DNA of 64,000 bases from Calvatia gigantea. Taxonomy: Eukaryota > Basidiomycota > Agaricomycetes > Agaricales > Lycoperdaceae. This document shows positions 37,290-48,562 of this stretch, one piece after another. Numbering within the stretch: the stretch's first letter is position 1; each line of letters starts with the position of its first letter. The notes beneath the pieces were generated by a model. It did no database searches and was not told the DNA's origin. It saw only the letters and a list, made by a program, of their open reading frames with translations. The translations under genes and the position numbers were made by a program. The stretch is taken from NCBI GenBank assembly GCA_025093985.1, contig JACAAK010000010.1, positions 1,637,501 to 1,701,500 on the forward strand, in the 5' to 3' direction.

Positions 37290-38693
37290 ATGCCCTCTAG
37301 AGCCGCAGGACGTGCCAAAGCATCGGTTGTTCCACCCAAGCCAGGTGCGTACGTCCTTTGCTGTCGATACTCGCGGCTCACCAACAGACCCGGTGCCTAT
37401 TCTCAATTCAGACTTACTGGGCAATGCCCTTTCGCGTCTCTCGACCCAGCAATATCAAGAACTAGAGAAGTTCCGAAAAGAGTTTCCCACTATCAAGATT
37501 GAACTGAGCCCGAGGACTCCCAATTGTTTTATTCTTTTCCGGAGCTGGTACGTCGCGGAAAAGAAGAAGTTGAATGATACCAAAGTCTCGGGCGGAAATG
37601 GAAATTTGGACGGCAATGGAGACCCAGGCGGCGATGGTGACTCGGAAGGCATTGAAGGCTCAGAAAGCAATGAAGACTTGGACGACGAAAGGGACTCGGA
37701 TTATGACGAGGAATCAAGCGACGACGGAGTCTCAAGCGGTGACAGCGATATGAATGACGACAGAGACTTGGGCGACGACAAAGACCTGAGTGACGACAGA
37801 GACTCCCAAGGCAACAAGAAATCGGATGGCAATAGCCAGAACCAGACGACCTACAGCAGGGAGGCTGGTGTTATATGGAAAAGGGACTACCCTCGAGGTA
37901 GCTCCAAACGAGCACGTTTCGAGTACTGGTCACGCCGAGTGCGATTCTTGTGGAAGATAATATACCCCAATGGTTTTCCTGCTTCATTAAATCCAAAGAA
38001 GCAACCAATCAAATCGTCAAGTAAACCCAAGGTCAAGTTCAATCGTCCTCCTTCCAAGTCTTCCGCATCGTTGGCCCCATCCAGGCCCTTTCAACCCCTT
38101 CCAAGTCCTCCTATCTCAGATGATGTAGAGTTTGAGAAGAACCCTACCCGGGATCACGGTAACGGCAACATGTCAGAAAGCGAAGACGGGCGTGGAGATT
38201 CGGAGGACGAGGATTATTTACCAGGAAAGTCCTTGCGCAAAAGACGTCCTTCTCGTCGTCAGCAGTCAAGCCGGGTAAGGTTGTTCTTGTCATTTTCACC
38301 GCAACAACTGACACAGCCTTTTAGAAACACCCTCGTCTCGAGCCGTTAACCCCAATGTCAATGACACGAGAGCTCTCCGCCGCTATTCCTTCCCGTTCCC
38401 CGTCGCCTACCCCGGTCTTTTCAAACCCTGACTCAGCTTCTTCGTTGTCACCCATCATCCTCGATGTTAACCTCTCTGAGCTTAATGGGGAGGGGCCTTC
38501 AACCTTCACGACATCTTCCATTTTCTCGGCGCTCTCCTCTTGCGAAGGTTCTCACTTACAAAACCCGGGCGACTTCTTCGAGCAGATCGCTGTTGGGTAT
38601 AGCCTCGAAGAACAAATTACCAACACCATCGTGGACTGGAATCAAACTGATCTCATGTCCGACCTCGATCCTGTCAGGTTGTACCTATCATGA
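37290..38693 (+). CDS. HMG-box protein with an acidic insertion splitting the box
   Basis: Probable DNA-binding transcription factor of the MATA/SOX-like HMG-box type, nuclear. Three exons give 436 residues: 37290-37344, 37388-38274 and 38325-38693. Helix 1 of the box is at residues 61-80: RTPNCFILFRSWYVAEKKKL. Helices 2 and 3 resume at about residue 170: NQTTYSREAGVIW, then RARFEYWSRRVRFLWKIIYP and NGFP. Between them lies an ~85-residue Asp/Gly/Ser/Asn-rich insertion (37585-37840) made of degenerate DDRDL- and GNGD-like units. In ordinary boxes the two halves join with a few residues. A basic, Pro/Ser-rich region and an acidic patch (SEDEDYLPGK) follow, then a Ser-rich C-terminus. It could be a mating or developmental regulator; that is not shown here. 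Confidence 0.8.
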
Positions 38694-40258
38694 ACTTCCT
38701 TTGCTCCTCCGAGCCTCCTATGGGCAGTCTCACGAACGACTTCGGCCACCGGCTCACTGTCGACGAGACGGTGGATAGTGATTGATAGTCACAATCGGAA
38801 TACTTGTTATCGCCTCGCGATTTCTGAAAATTTCACGAGCCGATGTCCTAGCTCACCTACATGACCGGTGTCCACCCTCTGCCTCATGATAAAGCTGTCA
38901 GACCCTCTTTTCCTTCCTTTGTCTGCATCTTTTCCCATTTATTCTATATCGGTTCGTAATGCCTTGCCTATTTCATCGTGCTTCTCGTAATAAACCTTCT
39001 AGGTCTGACTGTTTCATATGGGTTATTTTCAGCGTAATGACTTTGTAGTTCTATCTCTCTTTTAATTTTTGTTTCCCCTCGAGTAATGTACGGCGATTTT
39101 TTGTCCCGAATTATGTAGTATCACAGTATGTAGCTTAATCCGAATGCAAGAGCACAAACCAGTGTTGTTGATAAAGCCTTCGAATTGTATCAAGGCGCCC
39201 GCTCGATAGAACTCCTCTTACTGTTGGATGCCGAGCCCCCTTTCACTGAGCACAATAATTCGGGGCTAAATGCGCGCAAAGTTGCATACACGGCGGCCAC
39301 ACGGTACGAAAATTCCGCCTCGGATTTCTGGGTCGGCGTATAAAACACGTTGCAGGTTGCTTTGTCCAAAGAGAGGACGGTCCGATCACGATCTGTAATA
39401 TCAGGTTCGCCTTCACTGACCCGTCACATTTTTGTGGTGCTTCGGTTATCGATTAGAATGTTACCGTGAAGCACTTCGGTGGCGCCGGTTGTATGGTGGT
39501 GGTGCGAGCCCTTGCTATGGACGTGAGGCCTTGAGACTTCACCGAACTTCTCTCTTGTAAGTTGGATGGCAATTTCGACGAGAAATCTGGCCAGAAGTCG
39601 GGCGTGTCCGGGCAAGTTCGGTGATTCAAATAAGAGAGGTACCCAAGACAATGGGCACCAAAATCGAAAGCGTTCTGTGGCGGTCGATGTGCTCGAACAT
39701 TGAAATACTCCAGGCCCGTGTGGGAACGGAAGCACTTCGGAGTCACCTGTATTTACTCCTAGTTGATCAAATTGTAATGCTGTAGCCTGTAGGCCACACA
39801 CTCTGGAACATGGGTCAGAGCATTCACCATGCATAACAACGGAGATAGACTGCTGTAGTTTTACCCCTGGTGGAGTGGTGTTCGGTGTTTGTAAACCACA
39901 TAATCTCATTTCAAAATTTCAACTTGAGCTCGCTTGTGATCTAGTGATTGTCGTACCACACTGCCTGCTGTCTGTGTTGGGTTGCATCGGATGCTGTGCT
40001 GAACTTCTGTGTTTAGATCAATGTTTCGCATGGCGAAATCGTAGCTCAGAGCACTGCCCTCCGCAGTGGTGGAAGCAGGTATCCTGGAGCTGGGCGCTGT
40101 GAGATAATATGTATTGAATGTCGTAAAGTCACGGGTGTGTGTTGGTCGCACCGCATCAGAATTTCTGCCTGAATGTCAAGGTAAATATATCCTCGCATGT
40201 TCGTCCTCATCATCACTTTATGCCACCTCGTTTATCGGCGGCTAAGTTAACATCTTGA
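38694..40258. other. Intergenic region downstream of the HMG gene
   Basis: About 1.56 kb. The first ~450 nt are T/C-rich and probably 3' UTR. The rest has only short open frames without motifs. A frame at 39,424-39,909 (-) is longest, but its composition is not protein-like and it has no splice partner. Confidence 0.4.
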
Positions 40259-43087
40259 ATGTCCACCTCCTCTGCGCTTGAGTTTGTTCCAACCCAGGGA
40301 GAGCTTTCAGGTCGTCGCTGCTATCCTAGAGCACGCACGGACTGTTTCTGGTCCGTCGCCGGGTTTTGGTGGAATTGCACAAGTAGATGCCGATGCCGCA
40401 GTTGATATACTGCAACGTAGCGGTCTCTCATATGAGGATTTGGCCAGTATATGGTCGATTGCGGACGAAGACGGGGACGGAAATCTTTCTGAGAGGGAAT
40501 TGGCGATTGCTGTGAGACTGATTGGGTGGGCTCAGTCTGGTAAACCAGTCAATCGTAATTTCCTCAATTATTGTGCGTCGTTCTTGGCTTGGTTTTCATC
40601 CGATCACTGAGCGAGTTACAGCTAATGGGCCGTTACCAACCCTGAAGGACGTCTGGGAAAACAATTGGGACGATGCACCAGCAGCCCCTATTCAGTTACC
40701 CCCAGTGAACCTCTATGACAAAATTGAGTTCCAACGCGCTTTTAGAGAAGCTGGCCCTGTTAGCGGTCTGCTTGATGGTATGACTGCTTCTGCCATTCGC
40801 GGCATTTGGCACCTGAACCTTCTCTCTTCCCAGGGAATAAAGTGCGTGATATCTTCCTCAAAGGCAACCTATCCTTTGATCAACTGGACCAAGTATGGTG
40901 AGCACTGTTGTATTTGCTTTGGGAAGTTGAAGTAATGCATCGGAAAGGAACTTGATAGACACTGAGAAAAGAGGATCGCTCAATAGCATAGAATTTGCGG
41001 TTGGCATGTATCTAATCCAGGCCATCAAGACGTGTCAGCTCACCACAGTTCCCGCATCAATACCTCAACATATTTATGACCAATTTCAAGTGAAGTCAAA
41101 CTCGCCCTTTGCGACACCGGGACCTCCTACCTCACCGAGATCTGCCCCACTCCCCCGGAAATCGCCGTCCTTCTCAGTGAAAACCCCTGCAACTCAACTC
41201 ACGCCAACAAATGATGACCAATGGGACGTTTCGGTCATCGAACAAGCCGAAGCCAATGGTCACTTTGATACCCTGGACGCCGATAAAACAGGCCTAATAG
41301 ATGGTGACGAGTCTGCACGGTTCATGCTCAAGTTTTTCAGGTTGCCTCCTGGTGACGTAGCCACAATCTGGTTTGTCCTCAGCCCTGCTTGGACCTGTTT
41401 ATGAATTAACAGGGATACTAGGGATCTCGTCGACCTACGGCGCGATAACAAGTTAAACAAAGATCAACTCGCCGTTGCGGTCCACCTCATTCACAGGAAA
41501 CTAGAAGGCAACGCATTACCCAGCCTAGAGCTTCCTTCTTCATTAATACCACCGTCCATGCGGACCAAACCCTCATTTCATATACGGCGCGCGTCGGCTC
41601 CTCCGGTTCCTCAGAAGAAACCCCCACCTCCACCTCCCCAATCCAGAAAACCGTCCCTCTCCATATCTTCACGAACCCCACTAACACCTTCCCTCAAACG
41701 CGCAACCTCATTCTCCCCCACGACTCCCACGCTTCGTACGCTACGTACCCTCAATTCTGATATCAGAAATAGGTTTAGTATTGCAGCTATACCAGAGGCT
41801 CCCTCGCCGGTCGTATCCAACACATCCAATCCCATCCACGATGCCTTCAAAAGATCTCCGGTCCCCCCCAGCCGCCCACCGCCCCCTGCTCCCGTTCCCT
41901 CGTTTTCTGCCCCTCCTAGTCGTCCTCCACCCATCCCACCTACCCCATCGCCCCCTCTCCCTCCAACCCCTTTACCTCAAGCTTCACCCAACCCCCCTTA
42001 TGCAGCACCCGTTGTCATAACGCGTACCAATTCCCTCGATCAAGAGGCAATGAACGAAATGAGAACAGAAACCAAACAACTAAGGTCGCACATTGAGGAA
42101 TTGATGGCACAACTGAAGAGCCAGAATCACCACCGCGATCGCAGTGACGAGTTGGCAAAGGAGAATAAGCACTTAAAGAGACGTCTTCAGGATCTGGAAG
42201 TGGCCATGTCCCAGGTCCTGCAAGCGAATGAGGGATCTGATAGAACAGACGAACTCACTCGTGAAGTCGCTCGCCTCACCCAGCTCCTCTCTGGACACGA
42301 GAATACGCAGGCGGAATTGCGGGAAACACTGCATTCGATGATGGTCCTTGCACAGGACAACGAGAGTCTCAAGCAGAGGTTTGAAGAATTGAAAACGGAG
42401 AAGGCGTCCGTTGAGAAGGAGTTGAAGGAACTCGAGCAGAAGATGGACCATCTTGAAAGCGAGAAGAATTCGTTCGCGACGCGGTTGAGAGAGATGGAAA
42501 AACTGCTGGCAGACCCGCAGGGGAAGGGGAATAGCAAGCGGGAGCTCCAGATGTTATTGAAGGATGTGACGAAGGAGAATGAGGCACTCAAACGCCGTGA
42601 GAGGGAGATGCAAGATCAAATGTCAAGTCTCCTACTCACAAGTCGGAATCAGACCCAAGTGGATGACCTGAGGCGCGAAAATTCACGTTTGAAGCGTGAT
42701 ATCCAGGAATTAGAAGAGGTGATGCGTAAGATGCAGATATCTAATTCGGATAACCAACTGCGTCAAAGGATTGGTGAGCTGGAGAGGGAGAAGGAGCAGT
42801 TGAATGGTCAGGTTACCGAGATGACGAGGCGAGTTGCTGGTGTTGAAGAGTTGAGTAGGCAGAGAATCGAGGAACTGGAGAGAAGGTGCAGAGAGCTCGA
42901 GGTGACGAACCAGACCCTACGACATCAACAGACTGTGGCTGAACACCATGATGCGAACGCACCTCCGCCGGCTTATGAACTTGTTGCAACCTTGATCCCT
43001 TCATTATGCACACTTCCCGCCATTCGGATTTTATTTACTGTTTCCATACTTTGTTGGACTGCAGGCCACTCAATTTTCAGGATATAG
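40259..43087 (+). CDS. EH-domain endocytic scaffold (Ede1/Eps15-like)
   Basis: Early endocytic adaptor scaffold with three EH domains that bind NPF-motif partners at clathrin sites. Exons: 40259-40539, 40622-40777, 40834-40897, 40948-41370 and 41413-43087, about 865 residues. EH1: GLSYEDLASIWSIADEDGDG, then LAIAVRLIGWAQSG. EH2: IEFQRAFREAGPVSGLLDG, KVRDIFLKGNLSFDQLDQVW, NLIDTEKRGSLNSIEFAVGM. EH3: EQAEANGHFDTLDADKTGLI, then LAVAVHLIHRKLEG. A Pro-rich segment (PPVPQKKPPPPPPQSRKP and more) and a ~300-residue coiled coil (residues ~480-800) follow, as in Ede1/Eps15. No UBA domain is visible at the end. The ATG at 40259 reads FVPTQGELS, which fits the start of EH1, but the frame then needs loss of one base at 40310 to continue VVAAILEHA. 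The stop at 43087 follows a short tail of doubtful quality; a missed intron is possible. Confidence 0.82.
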
Positions 43088-43564
43088 AAATTAGTTCTGG
43101 GAGTATGTTTATGTATTACAACACGACTTGTCTTAGCTCCCGACCGGGAAGTCAGGGTGAACGTGCCAGTTGGGAGCACCGTGTATTGAACAATTCGTCC
43201 AGTCTCGGCGACACGCCAGCACCGCCCCACTCTGCCCGCTGGTTCTGAAGCAGTATATTGTACGCTATCCTTGCCCCAACTTAGTGCTTCTTGGTGGGTG
43301 CGCCACACCAGTACCACACGAGCGGTTGAATTCCAAGTGAGCGGGGACGAAACGGTCAATCTGTGGTTAGCTTCCGTTCGATGTGGGGTAAATTGAATCT
43401 GGCTGCGGTCCCATGTCGTGAAAGAGATGTGAATTTACTGCTGCACTGGAAGTACGTGCAGGATAATATACATGATACAGGTAGAACCGATGCCGTTAAC
43501 GAGATATGTAGATAATGTAAGATAAATGTTATTAATAATGTCCATATTCCTATGAAAACCAAGT
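43088..43564. other. Convergent spacer, EH/BAG genes
   Basis: About 480 nt between two convergent stop codons. It should hold both 3' UTRs. The short open frames lack motifs. Confidence 0.45.
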
Positions 43565-46090
43565 TCAATGGGCCAACGCGACATCCACTTCCGACCAATC
43601 ACTAGCGTTTGACTCGACATCCGAGAAATCAAGTTTTAGCGACTTCTCCTCCACTGGCCCATTCTGTAACAAAAACCCTCCGTCGTCGTCAGTTTCGTTC
43701 TCCTTGGTTTCGCCCTCCGGGTTCAGAGATTCGGTTTCGTCGGATTCCGGCGCATCTTCGATGACCGGAGTTAGAGGCCGAATAGTGGCACTGAGGTCTG
43801 CTTCAGACGACTCTACCGGGGTGGGGATATCCGACGGGGCTGGCGTAGCTGCGGGACCAGTGGGCTTTATGCTTTGGAGGGTAACGGTACTAGGCTCTTC
43901 GGTTGACTGTTCCGTGGCTTCTGGTTCTGGCGCATTGGGAGGTTGAGACTGGGTTTCCTCGACCCCTACAGCTTCTGCGGCCTTATCTTCAACGACAGTC
44001 TCCTCAGGCTCTAGCGTGGAGTTCTCTTGAGAGATAGCGGGAGTATCCGATGTCACCTCGGAGGGCTCGGCGATGACAGGTTCCTCGGCGGCACCAGTCT
44101 CGGACTGTTCGGGCAACGACGGCGCGGCTAGCTCCTCAGTATATTGGGAAGGAACTGGAGCGGAAGGGACGAGGGTGGAAGGCGCCGCTTGACTTTCCTC
44201 CTTCTCGACAACCTGAGGAGCCGAGGTCGGTTCGGACGTATCAAGTTCCTCCTCCTGCAAAGTTACATCCTCAATCGTAACATTGTGCTTCTTCGATTCT
44301 CTCGCAACCTTCGCATTCCACCTCCCTTCAACCTCCTGCTCCAAATCCTCCAGCGCATGTTCCACCTTCCTTACAACTTCCTTTCGCTTGTTTCTCAGCT
44401 CCTCGTTACCAAAACTCTCAATCGAGTCGAGCTGAGTCAAAAGGTGGGTCAACGACTGCTGATAGAAACGGAAGGGTTGGTTGTTGGCAGTGTATGCGAG
44501 ATAAGATGTGGCCTGGGTAGAGGTGATATTGGACGGAGTTGGGACAAAGTCCAGTTTAACCGGGAACGCAAATTCGCTCTCGAGAGTGTGGAACCTGTTC
44601 TCGATTGCTTGAACGCGCTCTGTAGCATCTTTGGGAGACGAGGACTTCAGTTCAACTCTGGCGACAGGGATCCTCCTTCGATTTTCCCATTGTCCGAAGA
44701 TACGGGTGAAGCAGGAACTTTCTTCGTAGAGCCTGAAGGCGTCGGTACAGAGGGCTGACGCGCAGAAGTAGGAGTAGGTTGAGGTTGAAGAGAGTTGAGA
44801 ATTGCCTGGATAGTGTCGCGGGCTTCATTGGCGTGTTCGTTATCCAGACGTTTCTCAAGGTCTTCCTTGAGAGTAGTCTGAGGAGATTTAGGACGCGGCA
44901 CTTCGGGTGCAAGGAGGGATGACTATGAAGTCATAAGGTCAGAAAAGGAATTTTGTAAGAGAGGGCAGGATATCTTACCTGCTTCTTCTGCTCCTGTTGT
45001 GGGTCTTGTCCTATTCCCGTCAACAGATTCAATAGTTGCTCGAAGTCAAGGACAGGAATCGGGCTCGTGTGAGAGGTTGTTGGATCCCTTGGCGCAGAGG
45101 TCTTCTTGGGAGTGGCATTTGGTGGCTGGACCTGGAACATGGTTAACACCCATTGAGGGAGAAGCGGACCGAGGGCACTTACGTTTGGAGCTTTGGTCTG
45201 CTGAGAAGTCTTCGCCTCGTGCGGGTGATTCTCGACAGTCGATAAAGAGAGACCCAGCTGTTGCAGGAGACTGTCTAGTTCGCCAATTTGATTAGATGTG
45301 GAAGGCTGCTGCTTTCTGCGAGGTGCCGGCTGCCTCTTTCGCAGAAGCTCGACTTGGTCGATAGGCAATCTCACAGATCTGGTTTCCTCCGAGGGCAGTC
45401 GAACGAGCAATTCCGGTTTCTTCTGTCGCAAAACCTGCAATGTAATATTAGAGTTGATCTAATTCAATTGAGCAAATAGTAACGTTACCTTTCCACAAGA
45501 ACGATTCGCGATTTCAGGATAAAAAGGACAACCTGATCGGATATTATGGCGCGAGTATGGATCAGTTGTAACCTGAAAACAGCAATCAATCAGGGTGTTC
45601 AGCTACACAGGGAAGCCTAAACACCCACCTCGGGAGTCTCAAAGGCAGCTGGTCTTCCGCATATCATCAACTTCTCCTCAATCTCCCTACCCAATCTCTG
45701 CTCTTCTTCCAACTCAAGCCGCCTTCGACGAACGGCTTCCAGCTTGGCAAGCTGGCGTTCCTCCTCTTCGACCTGGAGCCTCAAAGACTCTAAATGGTCA
45801 TTGGATGGTCGGCGAGGTGGTGCATCATAGTAGGATTCGAGGGGGTATGAACTATATTGCGGAAGACAAGATTGGCGAAGTTCATTTAGACGGCGTTGCA
45901 AAAGTTCTTCCTCGCGTCGAACAGCTGCCTCGGCCAGCATCTCCTCTTCTGCGGCGCGTGCTTCCACAAGCGCATTGAAATAGCGATCGCGTGGGTTGAG
46001 CGACCGAGTGGCAGGCTCAGAATAATAGCCGTATCCAGAGCGGGGTACAGAAGTGGGGTAATTGTTATAAGAAAGCAAGTGAGGATACAT
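43565..46090 (-). CDS. BAG-domain Hsp70 cochaperone
   Basis: Likely nucleotide-exchange cochaperone of Hsp70. Six exons close in phase to 749 residues: 45629-46090, 45489-45572, 45183-45434, 44979-45131, 44704-44922 and 43565-44644. The N-terminus is Tyr-rich (YPHLLSYNNYP) and leads into a Glu/Arg-rich helix with RRRLELEEEQRLGREIEE. The middle is Pro/Gln-rich. The BAG region is at about residues 390-500: ATERVQAIENRFHTLESEF, LAYTANNQPFRFYQQSLTHL, LTQLDSIESFGNEELRNKRK and VVRKVEHALEDLEQEVEGRW. It has the three-helix pattern and the Glu/Asp-Arg/Lys pairs used to bind the Hsp70 nucleotide-binding domain. The tail is acidic and Glu/Pro/Ser/Thr-rich, ending in GPVEEKSLKLDFSDVESNAS. Complete. The last intron is inferred from phase. 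Confidence 0.85.
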
Positions 46091-46230
46091 GGTAGAACGT
46101 TGTTTAGGATGGTGAGATGGGGTTTGTCGAGGCGGGGACGGTATTTATACCCAACCGACGAATATGCTGGAAAAGCCGCGTGTCTCATAGTTCCTGTACG
46201 CGTCAGTGCGGAACGCGCGTCCATGGCGCA

Positions 46231-46359
46231 GTCAGCAAGGTACATAGCCAACTCGATAATGACTCGCAGACTTGCGTCGCTTCATGAACCTTCTAGAGAT
46301 TTCCTTATACAGCATATTTCAGTCTTTATTAGGCAAGGTGCACAGCCACCCCGTAGTTG
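46231..46359 (+). repeat. Direct repeat, left copy
   Basis: A 129-nt segment upstream of the BAG gene, with a related direct copy at 63116-63244 on the other side of the transposon island. By eye the copies share about 85% of positions, including CTTCATGAACCTTCT and TTTCAGTCTTTATTAGGCAA. Differences concentrate at CpG sites, which are TpG/CpA in the right copy. Confidence 0.75.
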
Positions 46360-46557
46360 ATGACAAACCACTGCGCCAACGAGTTGATGTGCCACAGGTC
46401 GGATCAGGATTATATTGGTTTCAGAGAGCACGAACTGTGTTGTATTGAAGAATACCCTTTTTGCAACTAATATGATATCGATATGCCGAATGTCACATCA
46501 ATTCGTTGGTGCAGTGAAATGCAGCCCATCCGGCAGTTAAGTACATGCATACTACAC

Positions 46558-46688
46558 CCTCAGTCGATGTGGAATGAGACTGAGGATGAGTAGATATTCA
46601 TTGTCCCTCGGAAATGTATGCTAACACTCTACACAGTCTATCTCAGGTATTTACACTAACAACTAGTCTCATTCCACATCGACTGAGG
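46558..46688. repeat. 24-bp perfect inverted repeat
   Basis: The 24-mer at 46558-46581 (starting CCTCAGTCGATGTGG) recurs as its exact reverse complement at 46665-46688, with an 83-nt spacer. The left arm is itself partly palindromic (CCTCAGT and ACTGAGG). It could be the remnant of a small inverted-repeat element or a stem-loop in an older retroelement. Nothing links it to a gene. Confidence 0.7.
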
Positions 46689-46759
46689 CCTAGTCACATC
46701 TTAGCCACTGTGTGCTCCTATCATTCCTTTACAGAGATCAACCACCACTGGGGCATATG

Positions 46760-47760
46760 GGAAGTCCTGAGGTTCATTTTCAGGTTCTTCATAATAGTCT
46801 TGAGGGTTGGTTTGAATTTTGTTTATGGTTCAGTGAGGTTGGTTGTTTTGCAGGAATCATGGCTGATAGTTTTGTTGGGGAAATCAGGGTTGGTAAGGGT
46901 TTGGATTTTGAGAGTAGTTTCATGGCCACATTGTGTCAGCTTGGCAATTAATTGAATCACATTGTACTGCATTGGTGTACCATTCTTCAATAGTTTCAGG
47001 TAGTCCTTCTTTTCTTGTCCAGACTTCTCTGGCAAGAGAGGGATTAAGTCTTATTTGTATTGTTTGATTAATGCTTTATTGTTCTTGATGTCTGCTATCA
47101 AAGCAAGACATTGGAATTCAAGGTTGAAGTCCACTGCAGATGTTTTGTTTTGTTTCAGTTCATACCATTGTCATTGCATAGTAATCTGTTCATCTACTAG
47201 GGTAAAGTGTTTTAGGATTTCCACTTCAAATTCTTTGAAGGTTGAGTATCTCCATGGTATAGATCTTCTATGGACATTGATGATCTAGCTATTGTAGTAT
47301 TGTTTAGACCAAGTTCCTAGCTTTCCCTTCAACCATAAGTCCTAAAACAAATCTAATTTGTCATTGGCCATCCATAAAGGCTCTGGAGTTTATTTCAAGG
47401 TAGTTTTTGACTAGCATCCACCAAGTTTTGAATCTTGGGGTTACTCCATTGGAGTTCAGGAGTTTCTGTCTGATTTCTTTCAAGTTTCTGTCATTCCCTA
47501 CAAATTGAATTGTAGAGGTTTGGTGTCTCTATCAACCTCCTTCTCCAAGTGAGAAAGAGGATGGAGTGGATGGAACATTGCTGGGATTTTGTGATGAGGG
47601 AGGGGAGGGAGAAAGCACTCTACCTCTTTAACCTCTACTAGGGGATCTTCCAGGAGGTTGTTATATTCTAATTCCAAAAATTGGGGTTGATGTTTGGGAT
47701 TGTAATGGAGGGTGGATAGGTAGTTGAACATTCATTTGAGTTTGAGTTTGAGTTGAAGTA
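46760..47760 (-). pseudogene. Decayed Ty3/gypsy-like Gag
   Basis: Across several stop codons and frame changes, the minus strand reads GNDRNLKEIRQKLLNSNGVT, FKTWWMLVKNYLEINSRAFM, FVLGLMVEGKARN, then ALINQ, NPSLARE and GLPETIEEWYTNAVQCD. This is the layout of the retrotransposon Gag found in many basidiomycete gypsy elements. The N-terminal part runs right to 47,933, where the LARD insertion breaks it; the minus-strand frame can be picked up again at 61,426. No protease, reverse transcriptase or integrase follows on the left, so the host element is also truncated. Confidence 0.65.
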
Positions 47761-47928
47761 GCTATTGTTTTGGTTTCTGGATATACTGGCTCTTGTAATT
47801 TGAAACTAGGGATATCTGGGTATTTGAGGGTGTCTAGAGTGTATAGAAGGTGAGTTTGTTGTGTTTTCTACTGTTTCCATTACATCACTGTACTCATCTC
47901 CATTCTTACCCATCTACATACCTGTTTC

Positions 47929-47933
47929 AGCTA
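47929..47933. repeat. Target-site duplication AGCTA, left (outer element)
   Basis: AGCTA directly before the outer 5' LTR; repeated directly after the outer 3' LTR at 61426-61430. Confidence 0.88.
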
Positions 47934-48492
47934 TGTTGAATCTCGCTCCGTACCACTACGTTGGTTCAGTCTATTTATAGCTGAAACGGGGTTCGAGTAT
48001 TTCACCTTCAGAGGGTCGATAATAACGGACCATCACGGACTACATACGCAGTAGTTGTACCGCCCTTCTGGTAGTCGGTTATACCCTCCGCATGGAACCT
48101 TCTAGTACATGCGTCGTACACAGTATGCTCCAATTATGCTACTGGTAGTTAGACCTCACCCATATAAGGGTTTAGAGTGCACAGACCAGGGATATTAGTA
48201 TATATACCCTATGTAGCATTGTAGTATGTAGACCCCTTCGGGTATGTCCTTTGGCTACGCCCTTTGGCGTAAGACAATATGTCTTCCCTTCCTCTACGCT
48301 AGCTTCTCTAAGCATCGCTTCCCTTCTCCTCAAGACTCTCTGAGTACGCTGGTATAAGCAGGACTATGTCCGCTACCATGCGCCTCTCCTACTGGACCGT
48401 CTCCCGGATGAATACGACTACCCTCCACTGCTGACGCCTACACACTTAGGTAGTGTGAACTTATATTGGGATGTCTACTCGTTCTCTCAACA
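47934..48492 (+). repeat. 5' LTR of outer element
   Basis: 559 bp, beginning TGTTGAATCTCGC and ending TCTCTCAACA, so its ends are the inverted repeat TGTTGA/TCAACA. A TATATATA stretch about 270 nt in may be the promoter core. It shares the block GTAGTTGTACCGCCC with the partner LTR at 60862, whereas the inner element's LTRs differ there. Confidence 0.88.
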
Positions 48493-48506
48493 GGTTATGG
48501 GCCCCG
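48493..48506 (+). promoter_or_regulatory. Half-tRNA primer-binding site, outer element
   Basis: GGTTATGGGCCCCG directly follows the 5' LTR. GGTTATGGGCCC is complementary to the anticodon arm of initiator tRNA-Met (TGGGCCCATAACC). This is the copia-type arrangement, in which a 5' half of the initiator tRNA primes minus-strand synthesis. Confidence 0.8.
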
Positions 48507-48557
48507 ACCACCGCTCACTCGGACCGTGTTAGCAACGCTGGTAGAGTTTGAGGAGGC

Positions 48558-48562
48558 TACGG
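48558..48562. repeat. Target-site duplication TACGG, left (inner element)
   Basis: TACGG abuts the inner element on the left; the same 5 bp abut it on the right at 55275-55279. Outer-element sequence reads through once one copy is removed. Confidence 0.88.

Noticed and set aside
43088..43360. Minus-strand frame at 42,973-43,359 as a possible gene
   Set aside because: It overlaps the EH coding exon, has no motif, and lies in the convergent 3' UTR interval.
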